Positions 55,588 to 64,000 of a stretch of DNA of 64,000 nucleotides are shown here, piece by piece. The notes beneath the pieces are model-generated. The model was not told where the DNA came from. It did not search any database and saw nothing but the letters and a program-made list of their open reading frames with translations. The translations under genes and the position numbers were made by a program. Position 1 is the first letter of the stretch. Each line of letters starts with the position of its first letter. Source of the DNA: Flaveria trinervia (taxonomy: Eukaryota; Streptophyta; Magnoliopsida; Asterales; Asteraceae); NCBI GenBank assembly GCA_025506515.1, contig CM046444.1, forward strand, positions 76,999,533 to 77,063,532, read 5' to 3'.

Positions 55588-56059
55588 TGCTAAATCAATA
55601 TTTCAGATTCATTGAGCTTGGATCTTAGGATTCATCATGTTCAGATCTAGAAATCAAAATTAAGATGGGTGGACGTGTGTGAATCATAGAACAAAGAGAT
55701 GGATAATAATAATGTTATGATTTCATTGATGTTGATAAACAAGTTACAATGAGAATCATTGATGGCTAGTGAAATCAAACCCACCCAAAGGAGAGGATTT
55801 CTCATTTGATGGTGATTTACACCATGAGAAACACACACACAAAAGCCACACATGCACAAATGCACTCGTGGGTCTATTTATACTAATATTACAACATGAT
55901 CTAATTTTGACTTTCTAATTGTCTTGATGTAACTTTGTCATGTGAATTGTCTTGTTTTGTTGTAATCAACTTGGTCTCTGAACTTGTACAATGAGATCTT
56001 CAGTTGGATGTAATTATGATTTGGTAAGCTTCAGTTTATTCCATTGTTGAATCCCAACA
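55588..56059 (-). repeat. 5' LTR of K
   Basis: Pair of 53481-53952, followed by CTTCA (56060-56064), the right target-site duplication. Confidence 0.92.
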
Positions 56060-57084
56060 CTTCATCTATCAAGAAGTCATGGTGGAAACCAGCCCGCTTA
56101 GATCTACCAGGAGCAGTTGCAGCACTATGAGGAAGTGGTGGAGATATATTAGACATGTTAGTGGCCCTTGAATGACTTGGGGCCAACATCTCCACCACCT
56201 TGACCATCATCAAGGTCGTCATCATCGTTGTCATCTTCTTAAGTTGGAACCACTATGGGCTCAACATCGGAATCACCGTCATCGTGACGCCACTTCTTAC
56301 GAGAGGGCACCACATAATCCTTGTTGGCCAGATGACCAAACAGTCTCCGGACCGGGGGCTTCACCTGCTTCCCCCGGTACACCTTTATCCTCCCCATGTC
56401 ATCCATTACCTCTAAAACAACAACATCATAGTTCTCGTTCGGCAGCAGAGAAAGATTCTCATCTATGATCATCTGTAAGAACCTTGGATACATATAGAAG
56501 CCTTCCTTGCCCTTGGCCTCGATGTTCTCGATCATGTAGGTGAACAACATGCGGGAGAAACTGAACGGGCGGTTTAGTATGAGAGCAAAGTATGCATTCT
56601 GGATTTGATCACTTATCTCATTGAATCCTCCTCTCCTTGAATCTTTGCACTTAAGGATAACACGAGCCAAGTACTTGAACTGGGGGCACATGTTGCTCTT
56701 GTTGAGCACACTTGTATTCATGTCCCCAGTGTACTTTATCCTTAGAAAGCATCGCCGAACAGTCAGGGGTTGCAGGTTGGTTGGGTAGGTACCGTCCTAA
56801 CCTAGATCCAAGACTCGCCTTAGATCATCTTTAGTAATCATAATCTCTTGTCCGAAGATGGAGCTCCGAATGCAGTGGGGGTCAACGAACCTGTCAATCG
56901 AGGCACCATCCCAAAAGGCCTGTTGTGTCGAACTCTATGGAGTGCAAGGTGTACATATGGACTTGTAGATCCTCGATCTCCGCAGAAAGGCTATAATCCC
57001 AGCAAACTCGAAAGCGTTCCGAGAAGTACCATCTAAATGAGCACAGATGTTGTGCTTGGTGCTCATCGTCCATCTATCAGCCAT

Positions 57085-57870
57085 GTTGCTGCAAGACAAG
57101 AAACATATACATTAGATTTGTGCATAAGAGATGACAGTAGGAACTTAAACTGTTTTGATCATACTGGTTCAGTTGTCCGAGTGAACCATACGACTAAGTT
57201 TTATTCGTGCGATTGAGTCCAGTCGTACGATTGAGCCTACGCTTGAGTTCAGTCATGTGATTAAGCTTGTGACTGAACTTAGTCGTATGCTACACCATGC
57301 GGTTAAGTCATTTGTGCGACTGACTCACCGATTGATTCACTCGTGCGATTGAATCGTGCGCGTGGCTCAATCGTGCGACTGAGGTTCATGAGCATGTTCA
57401 TTCGCATCTTTCACTGTTGAACCCCATGGATTTGAATCTTTGTCAAAAACATGACATTATACTTCATGTTTAAAGTCATTTGGATTGCAGAGACTCTAAA
57501 TAGCACTTAGTGTCCTTTAGATCAACTTTTATGTCCATTTAAGTGGTCTGTTTTTAGGGTATAGTCTCGGTTCTAGGTTTTAGCATTATCGTTCCTTAAA
57601 GGTGGGATTAAGACATTCATTTGAATCAATTTCAGTTGCACAGTAGCTATAGATGAGTAGAACGCACGTTACGATCACAATCAATCGGTAACGTCAGTTA
57701 AATAAAATTTGAGCAGAGTGTTGTGTGTATGGGTGATTTCAGAGAGTTTTGAAGGTTGGTAAGGGTTACGACAGACTGACCCCCTTATTTATACTATTTT
57801 AAAATTCAATCATGCGACTGGACCCATACACATGCTTTAATAGTGCGACTGGGGTTCAGTCGTGCGACTG
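57085..57870 (-). other. C spacer upstream of the accessory ORF, with motif arrays
   Basis: Non-coding. Two blocks of the cagtcgtgcgactg motif (57180-57400 and 57800-57870), a TATA box between them (57787-57794) and a splice-acceptor-like TTTCTTGTCTTGCAG on the minus strand ending 6 bases before the ATG. A donor-like GGTGAGTC lies near 57319-57326, giving a possible 5'-UTR intron of about 230 bases (inference). The right end is a perfect motif copy (57857-57870) that abuts the C2 LTR directly. Confidence 0.6.
57787..57794 (-). promoter_or_regulatory. Internal TATA box before the C accessory ORF
   Basis: TATAAATA on the minus strand in AGTATAAATAAGGGGG, directly downstream of motif copies at 57800-57870. 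About 700 bases precede the ATG, part of which may be intron. Confidence 0.5.
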
Positions 57871-58241
57871 TGTCAGGACCGTGTAGGTATGGAATACTAA
57901 TAGATTATGCATTATACTGAATCAAATAGTGTAGAATCCTATTTGATTGACGATCAAATCAATGAGAACGTTAACCCAATCGATATAAGAATAAACTAAA
58001 CGCCAAGAACTAGTAAGAATCGTTCAAGAACAAACTATGAACTTGGACAGACTTTCTTGGACATTCCGAACGGCTAGGGTTCGTGAAAATATCAAGTGTT
58101 CTTCATTATCTTGTTTTTCCACAAATTAAGTGGTATTTATAGGTTAGGGGTTTCCATTCGTACGACTGAACTATTAGCATGGTTCAGTCGTCTGACTAAA
58201 TCATGCGATTGATCCATACGCACGTCTAACATGTATGAACA
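57871..58241 (-). repeat. LTR of C2 (family C/D, internally shortened)
   Basis: 371 bp; on the minus strand TGTTCATACATGTTAG to GGTCCTGACA, against 736 bp in D. It keeps the TATA box (about 58132-58139) and motif copies at 58150-58230 but lacks a large part of U3. It follows a polypurine tract (58242-58256) and is joined to the C spacer with no PBS. Confidence 0.82.
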
Positions 58242-58266
58242 AACTCCCCCTTGAACCAAGTTTCCT

Positions 58267-59035
58267 CTATGGTCTAACATTCTTAACATGTTTTTGGAAT
58301 TTCTTGTACTTCTCCTCTTCTTTAACTCCTGCATGTATTTTAATGCCAAGCAGAGTCTTATCACGTGTTGGAACAGGAGAGCTTGTATAATATCCTAGGT
58401 GTCATAGAACAGTGGCCACTTGTATAATGTGTAGACATCTTCAGCTCAGAAGTTTATAAGCCATATTGGGTCAAATACCCGAATAGTATCAATCTTTCTA
58501 TCTCTGTTTAGAACTATGACCGCTTTGCCCGTTCGCCAGTCGTAATACCACCATTTCAAGTGTGGAATGAAGTCCTGAGGCATTTCCTGTAAGGGAATCT
58601 TTGATATCGTGCGTGGGGGACTCCACTTCAGCACCACTTTAGGTCTTCCAGTTATGGGATCCAGTTTAGACTTGTTAATGAACCTTTTTGGTTGTTGAGG
58701 TTTGAAGTTTACCCACCTGGTGTGGTATTCCTTCTTTAACGCAGCCTCAAACTATCCTGACATCTTCCTCTGATTTGCATATAGAAGATCTAAACTTGCC
58801 AGGGGTTGAGCTCAAAACCAGGAAGAGTCTTCAGATCATGAGGATATCTCAAGTACTCGATTCCTTTCTCTCTCTTAACAACATAGAGCTCTATGTCTTC
58901 AAAATACGCCCACACTATAATTTTACAAAACACTTTCTAATGTCTTTTGACTTTGTAGAGCTTTGTGTAGGCATTATACTTTGGCGGCGCGCGTTGGGCT
59001 TTCATCCCTGCAAAACAAGCAGCCCATTTGATGGG
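58267..59035 (-). pseudogene. Accessory ORF of C2, C-terminal part
   Basis: Minus-strand copy of the C accessory gene end: HTRWVNFKPQQPKRF, KVVLKWSPPRTISKIPLQEMPQDF, WWYYDWRTGKAVIVLNRD (58720-58500), then in another frame KIHAGVKEEEKYKKFQKHVKNVRP with its stop at 58267-58269, about 25 bases before the LTR. Frame changes and a stop after IWLINF disable it. It is cut on the right by gypsy LTR I at the codons matching the AEWVACF region of C. Confidence 0.75.
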
Positions 59036-60225
59036 TGCGGATAGTATATATATTTTGATAAATATTTTATGCAGAGATAAAGTATTAATTGGTCATTACA
59101 AGTACTAAACCACACACACAAAAAGCAAGTGTACCTGTCGTGTGGTAATATAGTATTGGTAAAAACCGAGTATCAATCCGTGGACACACCTAGCCTACTC
59201 AACAAACTTCACATTTGACTATCAGATTTGGTTTTTGTTAAAGAAAATGATAAGTTTCACTGGAAAGATTTTTAGGGTATAAAAATAATGATAAAAATAA
59301 AGTAAACTAAGATTTGAAGCATTTGGATTTAAAACCAAGGAATAAAAGTTATCATCCTAATTAGACTCCACTTATGTAATTGTGATGAATTGGTGGTGTG
59401 ATTTAAAGATATGGATTAATGTAATTATATTAACGTTTATAAAGATGAGCTGGCGCGATTTCTCATCTATCGTGTTACCGTAGTGACTAGGATCATGTCA
59501 GGTTGAGTTTTACTGCTTAGATCAAAGCCTTAGTAATGTAGGTAAATCTTTTGTGACCTATTTGACATATGATTTCTAAAAACATAACTTAATGTTAAAA
59601 AGAGAGTTGATCAAATTCCTTCCTAACATACCATTAATTTTAGAAAACCATAACAATTATTGAAGATTTCTCGAACTAATAAAAGGGAAACCGCAAATGA
59701 TCAAAAAGTTAAGGTGATATGATTTCTAATAACCATTTCAAGTTCATTAGCCATGTATTTATTATGAAGACTGGTTTCGCGAATGGAAGTTAATCATACG
59801 GTTTTCAACCTTGTATGACAGTCACAATCACAAACCATAAATTTATAACTTCCCGTTCAAATGTAGATGCTACCCATCAATAGTTTTCCTAAGAACACCA
59901 TAACATTAACATAATATTTATCACACCATTAGTTTATCACAAATTACATAAGTTTCATCTGTTTAAGATGATAGAAAGAGTTTAGCTCATAATGAGCTTG
60001 AACATAACAACAGATAACAAAGAAGATAGATATGTAATTATTGGTGAAATGAAACAAACAAACCGATAATCCACAATGGATGACGTTTAGACGATCTCGA
60101 GCTTCTTCCAAGTGTTGTATGCACCTCTCGAGCCTCCAAATGACCTTGAAGTCTTGATTCCCGAGAGAGTTCTGTAGAGTAACTCTCCCACCAAATCTTT
60201 TTCAAAAATGGTGAACTTAGGCTTC

Positions 60226-60233
60226 TATTTATA
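60226..60233 (-). promoter_or_regulatory. TATA box of LTR I
   Basis: TATAAATA on the minus strand in GCCTATAAATAGAAG, with the motif array just upstream. Confidence 0.75.
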
Positions 60234-60244
60234 GGCTTTCTGGA

Positions 60245-60485
60245 GTGTTTAAGCATGGCCCCGTGCTAGTACAATTCTTACGAAAGTTAGTCATCTCATA
60301 CATGCAGGTTGTGTCGGGGACATCCCCGTGCTAAATCGGGTGCAACCCCGTGTTGGAGGTGGGGCATGACCCCATGTCTACTTTTAGGGGACAATACTTG
60401 TTGTCCTATCAGATGTCCAAACATGGGGGGTGTGTTTCTGGCAAAGCATGGGGCATGCTTAATGAGGCACGACCCCATGCTTGGA
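60245..60485. repeat. 'gcatg(a/g)ccccatgc'-type motif array in LTR I
   Basis: Semi-palindromic words built on catg, cccc and cgtg: gcatggccccgtgct, gacatccccgtgct, gcaaccccgtgtt, gcatgaccccatgt, gcatggggcatgc, gcacgaccccatgc. About seven copies. GC-rich against an AT-rich background. Confidence 0.85.
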
Positions 60486-60666
60486 CTCCAAAGCTTGGAT
60501 TACATCAATTTCTTGCTAAATATGCTTCTTTTGTCCATCTTGCCCTTTTAAACACCTGAAAACACAATTTAACATTTTAAGTACATATTCATCATTTTAA
60601 GGAAGGTATTAAGGAATAATTGATGTGCTTTTGATAGGATTTTTATGTATAATTTGGAGCACATCA

Positions 60667-62649
60667 AAGATCCCCAAACTTGAACTTTGCTTGTCCTTAA
60701 GCAAAAATCACTTAAAACGACAAATCCACCAAAAACCAAATAAATCAAATTATAAACATGTCTTTCGAGAAATACACAAGTAAACATTATTTTCATCCAA
60801 ATATAAATATTCCACGCACATATAAAATGATATCCTAGTAAGCAATAGATTGGTTATAAAAGATCATTATCATGTAAAAATCCACACTTCTCACAGGATG
60901 CATCACACTCGGCTAAATATAGGGAGTCATAATAAAGATTAAGTATGACTAATACACTCGATTGCCTAGTATGAATACGTGTGAAATCATATGCTTGTTA
61001 AGGGATTAAATCTCCACGTACTTAGATATTTACATGCATAAATCATTAGGTCTTTGACGGGTTGTAACTTGGCTTGGGCTCGGGTAAGGAAAATTTGAAA
61101 AAAGTGGCTAATTGTTAAAGACGATGGTCTTGGCTTATTTTTTTATTTTTTATAACATAAACTACAAGGAAAGAAATAAAAGGTTCCTTATACAATACTT
61201 CAAGCTAGAAGCGATATGCTAACTTGAGGACTCGTTTAAGGTTAGAATGTCAAGACCGTATTTTGCTTTCAAGAACCGTACTTCATCTTTTACCTGAAGA
61301 TACACAAAACTTTCCTTTCTTAAGGATGGTTCGGCTTGAAGCCTAATAGCACCCAATCGGATTAGTTCTGTGTATTCGTATTGAGATTCAGTTTGATTCT
61401 TTTTGCATTTTCCATTATGGGACCAATTTCCACAGTTCGGGCATCTTTCATATCTTTTTGCCCGTCTCTTTATACTTTTTCAAATCCCATAAAATGGCAG
61501 AACTTGTTCTTTTTTAGCCATTCTTTCTTGCGTCGAACGTGAGATTCAAAAATTTGTTCACGGATTTCCGGGGGAAGTCCCGGTTTTGCTTAATGAAGGA
61601 AACAAAGCAAATTGAAAATTTAAAGAATGCATTCTAGTTCTTTAAGGTCTACCGGTAAAAGACAAAAAAAATTTTGGTTAAGTGATGTGGTGGCGGGTGA
61701 TTGAAAGATAAAAAAGTTTAAGCTCAACGGGGCTAACTAAAGTTGACGTTCGGGTAAGGAAAATTAAAGAGAATGGTTGGGGATCGAATGGTTAAGGTCA
61801 CCTAGTGCCTAACTCATTTTTATGCAACAAATACTAATTATGGTCTTGAAATACATACCCAAAGCAAGTTCTAATCACACGTATCATATGGCACCCTCAA
61901 TTAAATCCAGAATGAAAGTAGAATTGTAAATTGCAAAAGCTGTTAAAGGCTAAAAAGTAAACTCACATATGAATGGAATTGGGTAAAAGTGTTTTATTGT
62001 ACATGATTAAATATTTTCTAGATTATTGCTTTTAAGGATATCACAAAAAAACATTTTCAATTTTATTTGGACGTCATGAATTTACTTCTTTATAGCTTGA
62101 AAACATATATTTATAATTTGGTTTATCAAAAATTATATTAAGTTTTAGGTTTCTTGTCACAAAAATTACTTGTTAAGTGATCTTTTCGTAAAATTTTTAA
62201 ATTTGGACCTTTTTAGCAAAGTCAAATGCATTACTCCCATCCCTACAGTTAAAATTCACATTGTCCTCAATGTGGTTAACATAATCTATATCGAGAAAGA
62301 GGTAGTGAAATAACTCCCCTAAAAATGATGAATTTGTCACTTGTGTTTGGTTGCCCTTGCTTTGGTAGAATCATCGGGATCACTTGAAATGTCACCACTT
62401 TATTGAAAGCATTAAAATCCTAAACACACAAAATAAAACAAACAAAATGACATAAATTAAAAGATAGATTGGCACGAAACAACTATGTCGGGTCCTTGAA
62501 TTGATACAGTTTTCAAGGGCTTTGTGGTGGGATATCCCCCCACTCATGGTACATTAGGTTCCTGATGTATGTGACATCGTTGCTCAGGTCATCAACTCAG
62601 GAATGCAGATTTTTGACTCGGTTGAAAGCTCGTTGGGCATATTCAAATG
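60667..62649 (-). other. 3' untranslated region of element I
   Basis: Polypurine tract at 60667-60680 then about 1.9 kb without a credible gene. The phrase 'cgggtaaggaaaatt' occurs at 61081 and 61754, a small dispersed repeat. The remainder is AT-rich and I see nothing else in it. Confidence 0.6.
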
Positions 62650-63683
62650 ATCACCTTGCATGGTCGCTGGTGGTTTGTATTGACTCGTAAAGGTCTAACA
62701 TGGTTGGGAATTCCCTTGTACGTGAACTTGAAGATCCAGCTTCGGCTCCTTCCCGTTGTCTTGGCATGTCAAGGTCCAAAATTATTTCTTCGGGGTCCGC
62801 AGGATCCCAGATTTGTCCCTTCTTATCCATGAATCTCGACTGCCCATTTGGTAGGCTCGTCACCATGTACATACGTGTGCAAATGCTCAAGTCTAACAGT
62901 CCCGGCATCACTCCTACAGTTCCCACGATGTTATAACCATAGCTCTCGTATATGTTCAAAATCCAGCTTCCTCCAAACATGGGTGTTGGAGCACCTGCAA
63001 TCGCATTCCTGGCAAAAAGTTTACAAAACAAATACCCAATATTACATGGAAACTGATTGACCATACAATATAAAATGACGAAGTCCCTCAAATTAACAAC
63101 TCATTCGCTTTGACCACGAGCTGTTATGGAATGACTAAGTAACTGATGAATGTGTCTCAGCAGCGGGTCTCGTATCTGACTATTTTTTTTACTCGAGTTG
63201 AACCCTCCGGTTCCAATCTGCTCCCAAAATGCTTTCCTCATTGCACCACTTTCAGCGTCTTTACTTTCCTCGTTCGAGAAGGTTTGGTACGCCGACATTC
63301 CAGATATTGCTTCCTCCTCCATTTCTTGTTCGTGTAGATTCCGAGATAGACACCAAACAAGGCAATGGATGTTTTATGCCAATGTCCAGCAAGTCTGAAT
63401 GAAACTGGATTATTATCCCAATGGTCAGAGTCTTTCATGCTAAATTTGAAACATGCTAAAAATTCAACAGTTAGTTCATAAGCAGAAGATCAATTTTGTG
63501 AGAATAAACGCTTCCACTGAACACTCAATAATGTATTGTATCTTTCTAGCTGTCCGGCAGCCGCTAGTGTTTCTTCATCTGCTTGTAAGTGGGACCTTTC
63601 GACCCTTTGTAGCAATCTTTGAAGTCTATCATGACACCATCTCTCGCAGCTCCCTTCAAAATGTAAGTAGGGATGATCCATGA
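62650..63683 (-). pseudogene. ATHILA ORF-1-like gene of element I (broken)
   Basis: Minus-strand gene between the unseen pol and the 3' LTR of element I. Leftwards: GAARDGVMIDF-like start (about 63660), WDNNPVSFRLAGHWH in another frame (63420-63370), MRKAFWEQIGTG (about 63230), DPLLRHIHQLLSHSITARG (63170-63120), and the best frame 63091-62651 with RDFVILYCMVNQFPCNIGYLF, FGGSWILNIYESYG and LLDLSICTRMYMVTSLPNG. The order RKAFW, RHIH-LLSHSITARG, LYCM resembles the ATHILA ORF-1 family of plant gypsy elements as I recall it, whose function is unknown. At least three frame changes. Confidence in the family is moderate. Confidence 0.55.
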
Positions 63684-64000
63684 TCCAGAAATTTTAAACG
63701 TAAGTTAATCTATACAAAACAACTTTGTTGAGCAGTTTCATGATGTTAGTGAAAACCATGTGTTTTTCAAGACATAACATCATAATCTTTCAACCCATGT
63801 TCAAAAATAGTTGAAAATTTATCATCCAAGGAAAAATTATTGAACATGGGGTGCGTTTTGTGAAACGTGGGAGTGCGGTTAACATGGTCAGGCATGAAAC
63901 CTGGACTCAAGCACGCGTGGTTTTGTTTGTAACATTTGATTAAGCATGGGTTTAACATTCTCTTGCTTTAAAAATCAAAGATTATACATTAACATTTTAA
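63684..64000 (-). other. Sequence upstream of the ATHILA ORF-1-like gene
   Basis: No gene recognised. At 63840-63960 words such as catggggtgcg, aacgtggg, gcatgaaacc, gcacgcgtgg and gcatggg resemble the motif array of LTR I, in a weaker form. Confidence 0.4.

Larger units (their letters stand above)
53481..56059 (-). mobile_element. K, small non-autonomous LTR retrotransposon
   Basis: 2579 bp with two direct 472-bp LTRs (53481-53952 and 55588-56059; TG...CA), CTTCA duplications, a PBS for initiator tRNA-Met on the minus strand and a purine-rich AGTTTAGGGGAAG before the 3' LTR. The 1.6-kb interior encodes no gag or pol, so it must borrow proteins from another element (TRIM/LARD type). The LTRs differ at about seven positions by eye, roughly 1.5%, which makes K one of the youngest insertions here. 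The interior carries a tandem array of a 20-bp unit. Confidence 0.9.
50984..57084 (-). pseudogene. Accessory ORF of element C, split by element K
   Basis: Minus-strand post-pol gene. Start at 57084 (MADRWTMSTKHNICAHLDGT). The N-terminal domain runs to about 56050 and is open from 56721 to 56239 (MCPQFKYLARVILK ... FYMYPRFLQMIID), with LYPRFL-type wording shared with B. After K, 53470 leftwards gives a charged linker, a Thr-rich tract of about 90 residues (53230-52990), a coiled coil (about 52920-52680), an acidic Asp/Glu run, a KKRR basic signal (about 52450), then a C-terminal domain (51985-51257: ILWAYFEDLEVYAIKREKWIEYL ... WSPPRPMSKIPLQEMPQDF, YYDWRT) and the tail REEKHNKL...KNVRL, stop 50984-50986. 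Several frameshifts; a short duplication of 'cctgaggcatttgaagtgtgg' at 51291-51355. Function unknown; domain plan as in B. Confidence 0.75.
59036..60666 (-). repeat. 3' LTR of gypsy element I (Athila-like)
   Basis: 1631 bp; on the minus strand TGATGTGCTCC to ACTATCCGCA. Preceded on that strand by GACAAGCAAAGTTCAAG and TTTGGGGATCTT, the polypurine region typical of Athila/Tat-type plant gypsy elements. Contains a motif array (60245-60485) upstream of a TATA box (60226-60233). Inserted in the C2 accessory ORF. Confidence 0.8.

Noticed and set aside
1..64000. Any host (non-transposon) gene
   Set aside because: All long frames fall in retroelement domains, accessory ORFs or their antisense; no intron-exon gene with a cellular domain was recognised.

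Overview
This is a plant nuclear intergenic block made almost entirely of nested LTR retrotransposons. I found no host gene, tRNA or rRNA. Support for this: Ty1/copia and Ty3/gypsy protein domains on both strands, initiator-methionine tRNA primer-binding sites (TGGTATCAGAGC or decayed forms), polypurine tracts, TG...CA LTR ends and 5-bp target-site duplications. AT-rich composition and element types indicate a eudicot. The copia elements carry an extra gene after pol of a kind I remember from Asteraceae genomes (often auto-annotated there as 'synaptobrevin/longin-like'), so Asteraceae is a tentative guess.

Layout. 1-10688: copia A1 (minus strand), holding a solo gypsy LTR J1 (5716-7761). 10689-12812: gypsy LTR J2 with a stub of its internal region. 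12813-13327 and 32978-36058: the two halves of copia A2 (minus), split by composite copia B (13328-32972, plus strand; outer duplication GTGAT). B reads LTR1, gag-pol, spacer, accessory ORF, LTR2, partial spacer, second accessory ORF, LTR3; the second accessory ORF holds a 2.3-kb organelle-like insert. 36059-37475: pol of copia A3. 37476-38179: truncated gypsy LTR J3. 38180-42120: 3' part of element H (minus). 42126-43399: 3' part of element D (plus). 43440-48104: Tork/TNT1-94-like copia F (plus). 48105-50323: an unassigned stretch and an inverted LTR (E') of F's family. 50324-57870: element C (minus, same family as D), interrupted by small non-autonomous LTR element K (53481-56059). 57871-59035: C2. 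59036-64000: 3' part of an Athila-like gypsy element I (minus).

How the parts relate. The Sirevirus-like copia families (B and C/D, probably A and H) share one plan: LTR, gag with coiled coil and zinc knuckle(s), PR-IN-RT-RNase H, a non-coding spacer, a large accessory ORF ending close to the polypurine tract, then LTR. Each family has its own degenerate short motif, repeated many times just upstream of the LTR TATA box. In B and C the same motif recurs in the spacer with its own TATA box before the accessory ORF. In both families a second LTR of the family is joined directly to that spacer array, so the array may be a preferred landing or recombination site. Almost all coding regions are broken by stops or frameshifts; the LTR pair of K is the most alike and probably the youngest insertion.
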